Assembly (NCBI GenBank): GCA_024636635.1
Contig: JAGXGV010000011.1
Location: 1 to 62,798 of the forward strand
Length of the DNA stretch: 62,798 bases
Direction: 5' to 3'
From: Puniceibacterium sp.
GTDB lineage: Bacteria > Pseudomonadota > Alphaproteobacteria > Rhodobacterales > Rhodobacteraceae
The notes beneath the pieces are model-generated. The model was not told where the DNA came from. It did not search any database and was given only the letters and a program-made list of their open reading frames with translations. Below, in pieces: positions 20,324 to 29,406 of the stretch (within the stretch, counting starts at the first letter, position 1; each line of letters starts with the position of its first letter). The position numbers were made by a program, and so were the translations under genes.

Positions 20324-21339
20324 AAGGCCGCACCATCGCGCTGGATCACCTGAACAAAGCCGAGGCCGCCGCCCTGATGGTGGACGGCGTGCTTCAGGAT
20401 CTGCTGGTCGATACCGACCTGCCGCGTCCCGGCACGATTTACCGCGCCATCGCCCTGCGCCCGATGAAAGGGCAGGGCGGCATGTTCCTGCAATCCCCCG
20501 ATGGCCCCTGCTATCTGCGCCAGATCAAGGGGTTGGCCGCTGGTCAGCCGCTTCTGGTTCAGGTCACCGGCTATGCCGAGGCGGGCAAGGCGATCCCCGT
20601 CACCACCAAGATCCTGTTCAAGAGCCGCCATGCCATCGTCACCCCAGAGGCACCCGGCTTCAACGTCTCCCGCTCGATCCGCGACGAAGAAGAGCGTGTG
20701 CGCCTGATCGACCTCGCCCACGAGGTGATGGAAAAAGGCGGGCACGGGCTTATCCTGCGGTCTTCCTGCGACGGCGCCGATGCCGACGAGATCGCCGAGG
20801 ACATCCGCGCCATGGCCGATCTTGCCGCCACCGTGATGAACGACGCCACCGGCGGAGCCGAAACCCTGGTCGAAGGCGACAGCCCGCATGCGCTCGCCTG
20901 GCGCGAATGGGTGGAACCGGCCGACATCGACACCGAAACCGGCAGTTTTGAAACCCGGGGCGTTCTGGATGCCCTCGAAGAACTGCGCAGCGCCCGTGTC
21001 CCGCTGGGTGACGGGTCGATGTATATCGAACCCACCCGCGCGCTGGTGGCCGTGGACATCAACACCGGCGGCGACACCACACCGGCGGCGGGTCTCAAGG
21101 TCAATCTGGCCGCGATGAAGGATCTGCCGCGCCAGCTGCGCCTGCGGGGCCTGGGCGGTCAAATCACCATCGACATGGCGCCGGTGCCGAAAAAGGACCG
21201 CCGCGCCATCGAATCCGCCCTGCGCGCCGCGCTGAAACTCTGCACCATCGAAACCACTCTGGTTGGCTGGACCCCGATGGGCAATCTCGAACTGCAACGC
21301 AAGCGGGATCGGATCGCCCTGTCGCAGGTGCTGGCATGA
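20320..21339 (+). CDS. ribonuclease E/G family protein, short form
   Basis: About 339 aa, starting at the ATG overlapping the maf stop; the ORF-track start 33 codons upstream lies inside maf. It contains the RNase E/G catalytic core: VAVDINTGG (metal-binding Asp) and [14 protein letters not shown] (second acidic site), plus the RNase-H-like and S1-like parts. It lacks the zinc-link Cys pair and any degradosome scaffold tail. A second, full-length RNase E is likely elsewhere (inference). Probably an rRNA or mRNA processing endonuclease. Confidence 0.85.
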   Translation: MKGRTIALDHLNKAEAAALMVDGVLQDLLVDTDLPRPGTIYRAIALRPMKGQGGMFLQSPDGPCYLRQIKGLAAGQPLLVQVTGYAEAGKAIPVTTKILFKSRHAIVTPEAPGFNVSRSIRDEEERVRLIDLAHEVMEKGGHGLILRSSCDGADADEIAEDIRAMADLAATVMNDATGGAETLVEGDSPHALAWREWVEPADIDTETGSFETRGVLDALEELRSARVPLGDGSMYIEPTRALVAVDINTGGDTTPAAGLKVNLAAMKDLPRQLRLRGLGGQITIDMAPVPKKDRRAIESALRAALKLCTIETTLVGWTPMGNLELQRKRDRIALSQVLA

Positions 21340-21518
21340 CCTGTCCGATCTGCAAGCGCAAGACCGACCCCACCTGCCGTCCCTTCTGTTCCCGGCGCTG
21401 TGCCGACGTGGACCTTGCCCGCTGGATGTCGGGCAGCTACGCCGTGCCATCCGACGACGTCGAAGAGGCGCTGAATGCGGTCCTGAACGCTCTGGATCCC
21501 GACGACAGGCGACACTGA
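21336..21518 (+). CDS. yacG: DNA gyrase inhibitor YacG
   Basis: 60 aa zinc protein with paired Cys motifs CPIC and CSRRCADVDLARW, followed by an acidic tail. YacG binds GyrB and inhibits gyrase in E. coli. ATG overlaps the RNase gene stop, so it is translated as the last gene of the infA-maf-RNase-yacG run. Confidence 0.95.
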   Translation: MTCPICKRKTDPTCRPFCSRRCADVDLARWMSGSYAVPSDDVEEALNAVLNALDPDDRRH

Positions 21519-21719
21519 CCACAACCGCCATCGGCCCTTTGCGCCCAGCGCACTTTCCCCACAATCAGCGTTCAAGCGTTTCGGAAAATACCTGATCCAC
21601 ATGGTCGCGGCTTTTCACCTGCGACTCAGACGCGAAAAGGGATGCTGGATGTTTCAAGTTCTCCCCGAAACGCTGTAAAGCGCACATGTTCCTGTTTTTC
21701 TCTGCGAAAGGTGCCCCCG

Positions 21720-22970
21720 ATGTTCGATCAAAAACCCGGTCTGCTGGACCAGATCCGTGCCCGTTTTGCCCATGTGGACACCTGCCCCTTTGACGGCCCC
21801 CGGGTGTTCTTCGAAAATGCCGGCGGGGCGCTGACCCTGAACGCCGTGGTCGCCAGATCGGCCGAATTTGCCGCCATTCCTGACAACCAGGGCCGTGACA
21901 ATGCCGCCGCCCATGCACTTGTCGCCACCATCGACACGGCGAAATCCGATATCCGCACCTTCTTCAACGCGCCCTCGGGGGCGGTCTTTGTCGGTGAAAG
22001 CGGGACCGAACTGACGTTCCGGCTGATCTGCGACGCCATCCTGGGCAGTGCCCCGGGGGGCATCGTGCTTGGCTCCACAGTCGAACATCCGGCCTCGCGG
22101 TCGGCCTGCACGCGCTGGGCCGCCGTGGCGGGCAAGGATTATGTGCAGGTGCCGCACGATGACGCGCTCGGGCTGGTCAAGGCCGATCAGTACGCCGCCC
22201 ATGTCACCCCCGATGTGCGGGTCGCCACCATCCTGCACACCTCGCCGGTGACCGGCATGGCGATGGATGTCGCCGCCATCGCCAAGGTGATCCGCGCCGC
22301 GGCACCCGATGCCTACATCATCGTGGACGGGATCCAGCACGCCAGCCACGGGCGCATCGACATCGCCGGCTGCGACATCGACGGCTACGTGATCTCGCCC
22401 TACAAGGTGTTCTCGCGCCACGGCTACGGCGTGGCCTGGGCCTCGGACCGGCTGACCGCGCTGCCGCACAACGCCCTTGTCGGCGGCCCGGCCGGCACTT
22501 GGGAACTCGGCACCCGCGACACCGGCGCCTACACCACCTTTTCCGATGTGGTCGGTTATTTCGACTGGCTGGGCAGCCAGTTCAGCGACAGCCCGGACCG
22601 CCGCACCCGGATCGAGGCGGCAGGCCACGCCATCCACGCCCACGAGGCGTCGCTGACCGATGCGATGCTGCACGGCACCGGCAACCTGCCGGGTCTGGCC
22701 GAAATGCCGGGCGTGACGATCATCGGCGGCGTCGACAACCCCGCGCGCGAAGGACTGGTGTCCTTCCTGTCCGACAGGATGGCGGCGGTGGACATCGTCG
22801 CCGCGCTGAAGTCCGAAGGCATCCGCGTGCATCTGCGCAAGGAAGACCACTATTCCGGCAACATCCTCACGCCGCTCGGCCACAAGGGCTGTGTGCGGGT
22901 ATCGCTTTGCCACTACAATTCCCAGGCCGAGGTGGCGACATTCCTGGCGGCGATGCAGCGCATCCTCTAG
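21720..22970 (+). CDS. class V aminotransferase / cysteine desulfurase-like protein
   Basis: About 416 aa PLP enzyme of the class V aminotransferase family. It has FFENAGGALTLNAV at the start, GESGTELTFRLI, DGIQHASHGRIDI (PLP Asp and His region) and ISPYKVFSRHGYGVAWAS containing the Schiff-base Lys. The C-terminal domain lacks a recognisable mobile Cys loop of the IscS type, so a role as a true desulfurase is uncertain; an aminotransferase or lyase acting on amino acids is equally possible. It is convergent with the MarR-type gene. Confidence 0.82.
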   Translation: MFDQKPGLLDQIRARFAHVDTCPFDGPRVFFENAGGALTLNAVVARSAEFAAIPDNQGRDNAAAHALVATIDTAKSDIRTFFNAPSGAVFVGESGTELTFRLICDAILGSAPGGIVLGSTVEHPASRSACTRWAAVAGKDYVQVPHDDALGLVKADQYAAHVTPDVRVATILHTSPVTGMAMDVAAIAKVIRAAAPDAYIIVDGIQHASHGRIDIAGCDIDGYVISPYKVFSRHGYGVAWASDRLTALPHNALVGGPAGTWELGTRDTGAYTTFSDVVGYFDWLGSQFSDSPDRRTRIEAAGHAIHAHEASLTDAMLHGTGNLPGLAEMPGVTIIGGVDNPAREGLVSFLSDRMAAVDIVAALKSEGIRVHLRKEDHYSGNILTPLGHKGCVRVSLCHYNSQAEVATFLAAMQRIL

Positions 22971-22982
22971 GGGCGCGCCCGG

Positions 22983-23504
22983 TCAGTACGTCGTCGCCGC
23001 CCGCGCTGCCTGATCGTACTGGCCCGACATCAGCCGCAGCAAGGTGGACAGCCGCGTGATCTGTTCGGGTTCGAACCCCAGTTCGCCGACCGCGCTCAGC
23101 AGCAGCGCATCGCGGATCTCGCGGTAGCGTTCGCAGGCGGCGGCGCCTTCGGGGGTCGCTGACACGGTCTTTTCCTTGCCTTGCCGCCCTTCCTGTACCA
23201 GCCCGGCGCGGGCGAGTTTCTTGATCGCATAGTTGACCGTATGCGTATCCTCGATATTCAGGACCAGACAAAGATCCGCCAACCGCTTGGGCCGGTTGCG
23301 GTGATAGACGGAATGAAGCACCAGCACCTCGAGCGCGGTCAGCCCCGGGTGCCCCGCCGTCGCCATGGCACGGACAATCCAGCGCTGGAACGCGTTATGC
23401 GCCAGCGTCAGGCCGAACTCGAACTCGGAAATCTCGGGAAAGGCACCCCCGGCCAGATGGGCCGAGGACACGACCGGACCTAGATCATTCTGTTTCATGA
23501 GCAT
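22983..23504 (-). CDS. MarR/winged-helix transcriptional regulator
   Basis: About 173 aa. Winged-helix region: GLTALEVLVLHSVYHRNRPKRLADLCLVLNIEDTH contains the recognition area, with the wing at KKLARAGLVQEGRQGKEKTVSAT. Divergent from the DadA-like gene across a 60-base gap with a perfect palindrome, so it probably represses itself and the catabolic genes. The start is ambiguous: TTG at 23510 has the best-spaced AGGA, ATGs lie at 23504 and 23498. Confidence 0.85.
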   Translation of the reverse strand: MLMKQNDLGPVVSSAHLAGGAFPEISEFEFGLTLAHNAFQRWIVRAMATAGHPGLTALEVLVLHSVYHRNRPKRLADLCLVLNIEDTHTVNYAIKKLARAGLVQEGRQGKEKTVSATPEGAAACERYREIRDALLLSAVGELGFEPEQITRLSTLLRLMSGQYDQAARAATTY

Positions 23505-23528
23505 CAGCAAAGCCGATCCTGATAATTT

Positions 23529-23545
23529 GTCAACAAATTGTTGAC
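23529..23545. promoter_or_regulatory. probable operator of the MarR-type regulator
   Basis: GTCAACAA-A-TTGTTGAC is a perfect 8+8 palindrome in the short divergent gap between regulator and DadA-like gene. Its right arm contains a -35-like TTGACG pointing to the oxidoreductase, and its left arm gives TTGACA on the other strand, so binding could block both promoters. A second small inverted repeat AGTGTC-AG-GACACT follows at 23548-23561. Confidence 0.75.
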
Positions 23546-23566
23546 GTAGTGTCAGGACACTTCACA

Positions 23567-24850
23567 ATGACGGGATGGAATCACCTGACGAAAGTTCTTG
23601 CCGTGACCCCCGACCCTGATCATGTCGTTGTCATCGGTGCCGGTATCGTCGGGGTCTCGACTGCGATCTGGCTGCGCCGCTTCGGCGCGCGGGTCACGCT
23701 GGTGGACCGTCTTGCCCCGGGCGAGAGCACGTCGCACGGCAACGGCGGGGTTCTGGCCGCCTGCGCCATGCTGCCGGTCACCGCGCCGGGCCTGCTGCGC
23801 CGCGCGCCGGGCATGTTGCTGGACAGCGATGCGCCGCTGTTCCTGAAATGGGCCTACCTGCCGCGCCTTCTGCCCTGGTTGCTGAAATACCTTGGCCATG
23901 CCAACGCCCCCGAAACCCGCCGCATCGCGCAGGCGCTGACCCCCATCGTCGCCGACAGCGTCGATCAGCACATGGCCCTGACCGACGGCCTTTCGGCGCG
24001 CCGCCATGTGGTGCCGGGCGATTATGTCTATGCCTACCCCGACCGCGCAACCTTTGATGCCGAGGCGGGCGCCTGGGATCTGCGCGCCGAATTCGGCTTT
24101 GCGCCCCGCCTGATCGAAGGCGACGCGGTGCGCGACTTTGAGCCGACGCTTGGCCCGTCGATCACCTGCCTTGCGGTGATGCAGGACCACGGCCACGTCC
24201 GCGACCCCGGCGGCTATGTCAAGGCGCTGGCGCGGGATCTGGTCGCCATGGGCGGCGAAATCCGCCAGACCGACGTGCGGGACGTGACCCTGACCGAAGG
24301 GCGCATCACGGAAATCGTTACCGGTGACGGCCCGCTGGCCTGCGACCGGGCGGTCATCGCCACCGGCGTCTGGTCGGGTCCGCTGATGCGCAAGCTGGGC
24401 CTGAACATCCCGCTGGAATCCGAACGCGGCTATCACATCGTCTTCGAAGGGGCAGAGAACGGCCCCCGCGTGCCCTTCATGATCAACGCCGGAAAATTTG
24501 TCGCAACGCCAATGGACGCGGGCCTGCGCTGTGCGGGTATCCTCGAATTCGGCGGGCTGGACGCGGCCCCGTCGCGCGCGCCTTTCGCGCTGCTGCGCCG
24601 TCAGGTGAAACGCGCCTTTCCCGGCCTCACCCACGGGCACGAGGTTGAATGGATGGGCCATCGGCCCGCGACATCGGACAGTCTGCCGCTGATCGGTCAG
24701 ATCCGTGATACAGGTATCTATGCGGCCTTCGGGCATCACCACATCGGCCTGACAGCCGGTCCAAAGATTGGCCGGATGCTGGCCGGTCTCATGACGGGAC
24801 AACCGTCCAACACCGATCTGACCCCGTACCAACCGGGGCGATTTGCCTGA
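23567..24850 (+). CDS. FAD-dependent oxidoreductase, D-amino acid dehydrogenase (DadA)-like
   Basis: About 427 aa. The FAD-binding Rossmann motif VVVIGAGIVGVSTAIWLRRFGARVTLVD is near the N-terminus, then GESTSHGNGGVLAACAM as in DadA, RGYHIVF and the C-terminal GHHHIGLTAGPKIGRML flavin block. It likely oxidises a D- or imino-type amino acid to a keto acid and passes electrons to the respiratory chain. Start at 23567 follows AGGACA; a GTG at 23603 is possible. First gene of the TRAP/pxp operon. Confidence 0.87.
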   Translation: MTGWNHLTKVLAVTPDPDHVVVIGAGIVGVSTAIWLRRFGARVTLVDRLAPGESTSHGNGGVLAACAMLPVTAPGLLRRAPGMLLDSDAPLFLKWAYLPRLLPWLLKYLGHANAPETRRIAQALTPIVADSVDQHMALTDGLSARRHVVPGDYVYAYPDRATFDAEAGAWDLRAEFGFAPRLIEGDAVRDFEPTLGPSITCLAVMQDHGHVRDPGGYVKALARDLVAMGGEIRQTDVRDVTLTEGRITEIVTGDGPLACDRAVIATGVWSGPLMRKLGLNIPLESERGYHIVFEGAENGPRVPFMINAGKFVATPMDAGLRCAGILEFGGLDAAPSRAPFALLRRQVKRAFPGLTHGHEVEWMGHRPATSDSLPLIGQIRDTGIYAAFGHHHIGLTAGPKIGRMLAGLMTGQPSNTDLTPYQPGRFA

Positions 24851-24880
24851 ACCACCACTTTCAACACGGGAGACAACACC

Positions 24881-25858
24881 ATGAAACTGATCACGAATAC
24901 CCTTTCCGGACTGGCCTGCGCCACGGCGCTGACCGCGCCCGCGATGGCCGAAACCTGGGACATGCCCATGGCCTATTCGGCCTCGAACTTCCATTCGGCC
25001 ACGGCCACCGAATTTGCCCGATGCGTGACCACCGGCACCATGGGCGAGATCGAGATCGTGACTCACCCGGGCGGCGCGCTGTTCGCCGGGGCCGACATCA
25101 AACGGGCGATCCAGACCGGTCAGGTGCCTATCGGGGAACGCCTGCTGTCGGGCCATGCAAATGAAAATGCCGTCTTCGGCTTCGATTCCATCCCCTTCCT
25201 GTCGCCCAGCTTTGACGATCACGCCAAACTTTGGGAAGCTGCCAAGCCCGAGATGGAAAAGGTGCTGGAAGAGCAGAACCTGCACCTGCTCTATTCCATT
25301 CCCTGGCCGCCGCAGGGCCTTTATTTCGACCGCGAGGTGACCTCTGTCGCGGATATGGAGGGGATCAAGTTCCGGTCCTACAACAATGCCACCGCGCGGC
25401 TGGCCGAACTGACCGGCATGGCGCCCGTCACGATCGAGGCGGCGGAGCTGAGCCAGGCCTTCGCCACAGGCGTCGCGGAATCGATGATCTCGTCCGGGGC
25501 CACCGGCTATGATCAGAAGGTATGGGAATCGCTCACATATTTCTATCAGGTCGACGCCTGGCTGCCGCGCAATTATGTGCTGGTGAACGGGGACACCTGG
25601 GCCGACACCTCTGATGCCGGCAAGGCCGTGATCGAAGGCTGCGCCGGGCTTGCGGAATATGCCGGCCTCTACCGGGCCAAGGAATATACCAATTTCACCT
25701 ATGAAGGCCTGCGCGAAGGCGGCATGATGGTGCAACCCCCTTCGGAACAGCTTGAATCCGACCTGCGCGCCATCGGCGACACAATGACCACTGAATGGCT
25801 CGAACAGGCCGGCGAGGCCGGACAGGCCATCGTTGACAATTACCGCGCCATGCAGTGA
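24881..25858 (+). CDS. TRAP transporter substrate-binding protein (DctP family)
   Basis: 325 aa with a signal peptide ending AMAET. DctP fold features: HPGGALFAGADIKRAIQTGQV near residue 70, the ligand-carboxylate Arg in GIKFRSYNNATARL, and ATGYDQKVWESLTYFYQVD. Periplasmic receptor for an organic acid or amino-acid-like carboxylate, driven by a sodium gradient. RBS GGGAGA. Followed by a hairpin, as often seen between binding-protein and membrane-subunit genes. Confidence 0.92.
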   Translation: MKLITNTLSGLACATALTAPAMAETWDMPMAYSASNFHSATATEFARCVTTGTMGEIEIVTHPGGALFAGADIKRAIQTGQVPIGERLLSGHANENAVFGFDSIPFLSPSFDDHAKLWEAAKPEMEKVLEEQNLHLLYSIPWPPQGLYFDREVTSVADMEGIKFRSYNNATARLAELTGMAPVTIEAAELSQAFATGVAESMISSGATGYDQKVWESLTYFYQVDAWLPRNYVLVNGDTWADTSDAGKAVIEGCAGLAEYAGLYRAKEYTNFTYEGLREGGMMVQPPSEQLESDLRAIGDTMTTEWLEQAGEAGQAIVDNYRAMQ

Positions 25859-25868
25859 CGACAAACCC

Positions 25869-25892
25869 GGGTGGCCCGGCGCCGGGCCACCC
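25869..25892 (+). promoter_or_regulatory. intercistronic hairpin between dctP-like and dctQ-like genes
   Basis: GGGTGGCCCGGC / GCCGGGCCACCC is a perfect 24-base palindrome eleven bases past the dctP stop. It has no T-run, so partial attenuation or 3' mRNA protection, giving more binding protein than permease, is more likely than full termination. Confidence 0.65.
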
Positions 25893-25915
25893 GCTCTGTG
25901 ATCCGGGGGATTGCC

Positions 25916-26449
25916 ATGCCACTGCTGCGCCAGATCCGACGCGGGCTCGATGCCCTGTACCTTGGCGCGGGGGTGCTTGCCGCGCTCTGCCTTGTCGCCA
26001 TCCTGCTGCTCATTGTCGCCCAGATGCTGGCCCGCTGGACCGGCACCGTCTTTCCCGGCGGCGCAGCCTATGCCGGCTATGCCATGGCGGCCGCCTCCTT
26101 CCTTGCCTTTGCCAATGCGCTGAACCGGGGCGCGCATATCCGCGTCTCGATCCTGTTGTCGGCCGTGTCCGACCGCGTGCGTCTGCTGCTGGAACTCTGG
26201 TGCTTCGCGCTTGGCGCCGCGATTGGCTGGTATTTCACCTGGTACGCTTTCTGGTTCACTTACTGGTCGTGGAAATTCAACGAGGTGTCGCAATCCCAGG
26301 ACGTCACCGCTCTGTGGATTCCGCAATCTGTGATGGTGCTTGGCGGAGGAATCTTGTCCATCGCATTAACAGATCACCTCATCCATCTGATGTTGAACGG
26401 TAAACATCGCATGACCCGCGATCTTGTCGACCAGTCCCACGGAGAGTGA
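25916..26449 (+). CDS. TRAP transporter small permease (DctQ family)
   Basis: 177 aa with four predicted membrane helices, for example AALCLVAILLLIVAQMLARW, YAMAAASFLAFANALNRGAHIRV, GAAIGWYFTWYAFWFTYW and VMVLGGGILSIALTDHLIHLM. NRGAHIRV is the DctQ signature. ATG at 25916 is preceded by GGGGGA; the ORF-track start is earlier but lies in the hairpin region. Confidence 0.9.
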   Translation: MPLLRQIRRGLDALYLGAGVLAALCLVAILLLIVAQMLARWTGTVFPGGAAYAGYAMAAASFLAFANALNRGAHIRVSILLSAVSDRVRLLLELWCFALGAAIGWYFTWYAFWFTYWSWKFNEVSQSQDVTALWIPQSVMVLGGGILSIALTDHLIHLMLNGKHRMTRDLVDQSHGE

Positions 26450-26450
26450 C

Positions 26451-27758
26451 ATGACCGAGATTTATGCCATCACGCTGTTTCTCCTTGTCCTTTTCCTGCT
26501 GCTGGGCACAGGGGTCTGGGTCGGCCTTGCCCTGATGGGCGTCGCCTGGGTCGGCATGGAGCTTTTCACGTCACGCCCGGTGGGTGATGCCATGGTCACG
26601 ACAATCTGGGCCACGGCGTCCAGCTGGACGCTGACCGCGCTGCCGCTGTTCATCTGGATGGGTGAAATCCTCTATCGGACAAGGCTTTCCGAGGATATGT
26701 TCAAGGGCCTGTCGCCTTGGCTCGCCCGGTTGCCGGGGGGGCTCGTGCATACCAACATCGTTGGCTGCACGGTCTTTGCCGCTGTCTCTGGCTCGTCCGC
26801 GGCGACCCTGTCGACCGTGGGCAAGATGTCGATCCCGGAACTGCGCGCGCGCAACTATCCCGAAAAGCTGATCATCGGCACGCTCGCCGGGGCGGCGACG
26901 CTGGGGCTGATGATCCCGCCCAGCCTCGCGCTTATCGTCTATGGCGTGTCGGTCAACGAATCCATCACCGCGCTGTTCTTTGCCGGCGTGATCCCGGGCC
27001 TCGTGCTGGCCGCGATGTTCATGGGTTACGTCGCGCTTTACGCCACCTTTTCGAAAGGCTGGGCGCCGGTTGCCGAAACCGGAATGAATCTGGCCGAAAA
27101 GCTGCGCAATTCACGGTTCCTTTTGCCGGTGATCGGCCTGATCGTGGTGGTCATCGGCTCGATGTACCTCGGGTTTGCCACCGCGACCGAGGCGGCGGCC
27201 TTCGGCGTGATCGGTGCGCTGGTGCTGGCCGCCGGACAGGGTTCCCTGTCATGGCAGACCTTCAACGCAAGCCTGATGGGCGCCACGCGTACCTCTGCGA
27301 TGATCGCGCTGATCCTGATCGGTGCGGCTTTTCTCAAGCTCTCGATGGGCTTCACCGGCCTGCCGCGCGCGCTGGCCGACCTGATCGCGGCGATGGAGCT
27401 TAGCCGGTTCCAGCTGTTGATGGCGCTGCTGGTGTTCTACATCGTGCTGGGCATGTTCCTTGACGGAATCAGTTCCGTCGTCCTGACCATGGCGGTGGTC
27501 GAACCGATGGTGCGCGAGGCGGGGATCGACCTGATCTGGTTCGGCATCTTCGTCGTCGTGGTGGTCGAGATGGCGCAGATCACGCCGCCCATCGGCTTTA
27601 ACCTCTTCGTGTTGCAGGGGATGACGGATCACGAAATGGGCTATATCACGCGCGCAGCACTTCCCATGTTCCTGATCATGGTGCTCATGGTCTTTGTGCT
27701 GATCTGGGTGCCAGATCTGGCGCTCTGGCTGCCCGACACCATCCGCGAGGCGCGATGA
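26451..27758 (+). CDS. TRAP transporter large permease (DctM family)
   Basis: About 435 aa, roughly 12 helices. DctM signatures are present: GCTVFAAVSGSSAATLSTVG, TLGLMIPPSLALIVYGV and the second repeat ATEAAAFGVIGALVLA, with TPPIGFNLFVLQG near the end. ATG follows the DctQ stop by one base with RBS GGAGAG. Forms the inner-membrane channel with the small permease. Confidence 0.94.
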   Translation: MTEIYAITLFLLVLFLLLGTGVWVGLALMGVAWVGMELFTSRPVGDAMVTTIWATASSWTLTALPLFIWMGEILYRTRLSEDMFKGLSPWLARLPGGLVHTNIVGCTVFAAVSGSSAATLSTVGKMSIPELRARNYPEKLIIGTLAGAATLGLMIPPSLALIVYGVSVNESITALFFAGVIPGLVLAAMFMGYVALYATFSKGWAPVAETGMNLAEKLRNSRFLLPVIGLIVVVIGSMYLGFATATEAAAFGVIGALVLAAGQGSLSWQTFNASLMGATRTSAMIALILIGAAFLKLSMGFTGLPRALADLIAAMELSRFQLLMALLVFYIVLGMFLDGISSVVLTMAVVEPMVREAGIDLIWFGIFVVVVVEMAQITPPIGFNLFVLQGMTDHEMGYITRAALPMFLIMVLMVFVLIWVPDLALWLPDTIREAR

Positions 27759-27761
27759 ACC

Positions 27762-28682
27762 TTGGCTTTGCTGCATATCCTTGCCCGCCACGCGCGGCTG
27801 TGCCTGATGCTGGGTCTGATCGCGGGTCTTGTCCTGCCGGATCTGGCGGCTTTTCTCAGACCCTGGCTGCCACAGATGGTCGCGCTGTTGCTGTTCCTCA
27901 CCGCGTTCCGGGTGGGACCGGCGGCGGCGCTGGGCGGGCTTGCACTAGGGCGGCGCAGCCTTGGCGTCGTGCTGGTGCTACAGGGGGCGCTGCCGCTGGC
28001 GGGGCTGGCATTGTGTGCGGGTCTCGGCGTGCTCGACACGGCCTTCGGCCTTGCCGTGGTGCTGATGCTCTGCGCGCCCTCGGTCACCGGGGCGCCGAAC
28101 TTTGCGATCATGGCCGGGCAGGACCCGGGCCCGGCGATGCGGGTGCTGGTGCTGGGCACGCTGCTGTTTCCGCTGACCGTCCTGCCGGTGCTGGCGCTGC
28201 TGCCGCAGCTGGGCGGAACGGGGGCGGCGCTGCGCGCGGTGGGGTGGCTGATCGGTGTCACGATGCTGGCGGTGGCGGGTGGATTTGCCGCCCGGTCGCT
28301 GCTGCTGCCGCATCCGTCGCAGGCGCAGATCCGCGCGCTGGACGGGGTGGCGGCACTGGCGCTTGGGGTGATCGTCGTAGGCCTCATGTCGGCCATCGGT
28401 CCGCTGGTGCGCAGCGACCCCTGGCGCCTTGCGGTCTGGCTCGGCGCGGTGGTGGCGGTGAACTTCGGCCTGCAACTGGTCTGTTTCGCGCTGCTGCGCC
28501 GCCGCTGGGGCGCTCAGGGCTGGGCTGTGCCGGTGGCCATCGTGGCGGGAAACCGCAACATCGCGCTGTTTCTCGTGGCGCTGCCGCCCGCGATCACCGA
28601 TCCGCTGCTGCTGTTCATCGGCTGCTACCAGATCCCCATGTACCTCACCCCGGTCCTGCTGAGGCGGCTCTATGACCGATGA
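27762..28682 (+). CDS. BASS-like (bile acid:sodium symporter superfamily) membrane protein
   Basis: 306 aa, about nine or ten helices, starting at TTG four bases after the dctM stop. The N-terminus (LCLMLGLIAGLVLPDLAAFLRPWLPQMVALLLFLTAFRVG) and the internal repeat pattern with VIVVGLMSAIGPLV and VAIVAGNRNIALFLVALP resemble BASS proteins. It could import or export an organic anion such as a keto acid. It overlaps pxpB by 11 bases in another frame. The exact family is a judgement from pattern only. Confidence 0.7.
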   Translation: MALLHILARHARLCLMLGLIAGLVLPDLAAFLRPWLPQMVALLLFLTAFRVGPAAALGGLALGRRSLGVVLVLQGALPLAGLALCAGLGVLDTAFGLAVVLMLCAPSVTGAPNFAIMAGQDPGPAMRVLVLGTLLFPLTVLPVLALLPQLGGTGAALRAVGWLIGVTMLAVAGGFAARSLLLPHPSQAQIRALDGVAALALGVIVVGLMSAIGPLVRSDPWRLAVWLGAVVAVNFGLQLVCFALLRRRWGAQGWAVPVAIVAGNRNIALFLVALPPAITDPLLLFIGCYQIPMYLTPVLLRRLYDR

Positions 28683-29406
28683 CGCCTTTCCCCGCATCCG
28701 CAGCGTCGGCACGGACGGCCTGCTGGTCAGCTTTGCCGACCGGCTGTCAGAACCGGCCAACCGCGCCGCGCTTGCGTTGCGCGCCGCCGTGGACAGGGCC
28801 GGATGGTCGGGAGTCGAGGAAACATCGACCTCATTGGTTTCGGCCTATCTGCGCTTTGATCCGCTGGGGCCGGGGGCTGAAAACCTGCGCGCCCGGCTCG
28901 AGTCCCTGCTGGCCGAGCGGGACTGGACCACTGCCGACCTGCCGGACGGCCGCCGGTTCTTTCGCATTCCGACTGTCTATGGCCCCGACCGCGCGCCACA
29001 ACTGGCCGAAGCCGCAGAGCTTGCAGGGATGTCGGTGCAACAGGCCATCGACTCGATCGCCGCCGCGCGGGTGCGCGTCACCACCATCGGCTTTGCCCCC
29101 GGCCAGCCCTATCTGGGCGAATTGCCGGAACAATGGGACATCCCGCGCCAAAGCGCGCTGACCGCGACCGTGCCGATGGGTGCGCTTGTGGTGGCGATCC
29201 GTCAGCTTGTGCTGTTTTCGGTCACCACGCCCACCGGCTGGCGCCACATCGGGCAGACCGCCTTTCGCCTGTTTCGCCCCGACAGCGAAACCCCATTTGT
29301 GCTGCGCCCGGGGGACGAGGCGCAGTTCGTGCCGGTCGCGCCCGGGGAGCTTGCCAACATGGACGACGATCCCGACGGCGGCGCCACATCCGAGGTGATC
29401 CGATGA
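28672..29406 (+). CDS. pxpB: 5-oxoprolinase subunit PxpB (KipI/YbgJ family)
   Basis: 244 aa. KipI-type domain: VETSTSLV-like (VEETSTSLVSAYLRFDPL), FFRIPTVYGPDRAPQL, FAPGQPYLGELPEQWDIPR and SVTTPTGWRHIGQTAFRLF. In the PxpABC complex, B and C use ATP to open 5-oxoproline to glutamate together with A. Coupled to pxpC by ATGA. Confidence 0.9.
   Translation: MTDDAFPRIRSVGTDGLLVSFADRLSEPANRAALALRAAVDRAGWSGVEETSTSLVSAYLRFDPLGPGAENLRARLESLLAERDWTTADLPDGRRFFRIPTVYGPDRAPQLAEAAELAGMSVQQAIDSIAAARVRVTTIGFAPGQPYLGELPEQWDIPRQSALTATVPMGALVVAIRQLVLFSVTTPTGWRHIGQTAFRLFRPDSETPFVLRPGDEAQFVPVAPGELANMDDDPDGGATSEVIR

Noticed and set aside
21642-21719. Upstream extension of the class V aminotransferase (ORF-track start)
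   Set aside because: The extra 26 codons are not family-like; homology-type sequence begins at the Met at 21720.
23552-26326. 924-aa minus-strand ORF
   Set aside because: Shadow of the DadA-like, DctP and DctQ genes in high-GC DNA; His/Gly/Arg/Gln-rich low-information protein without a domain.
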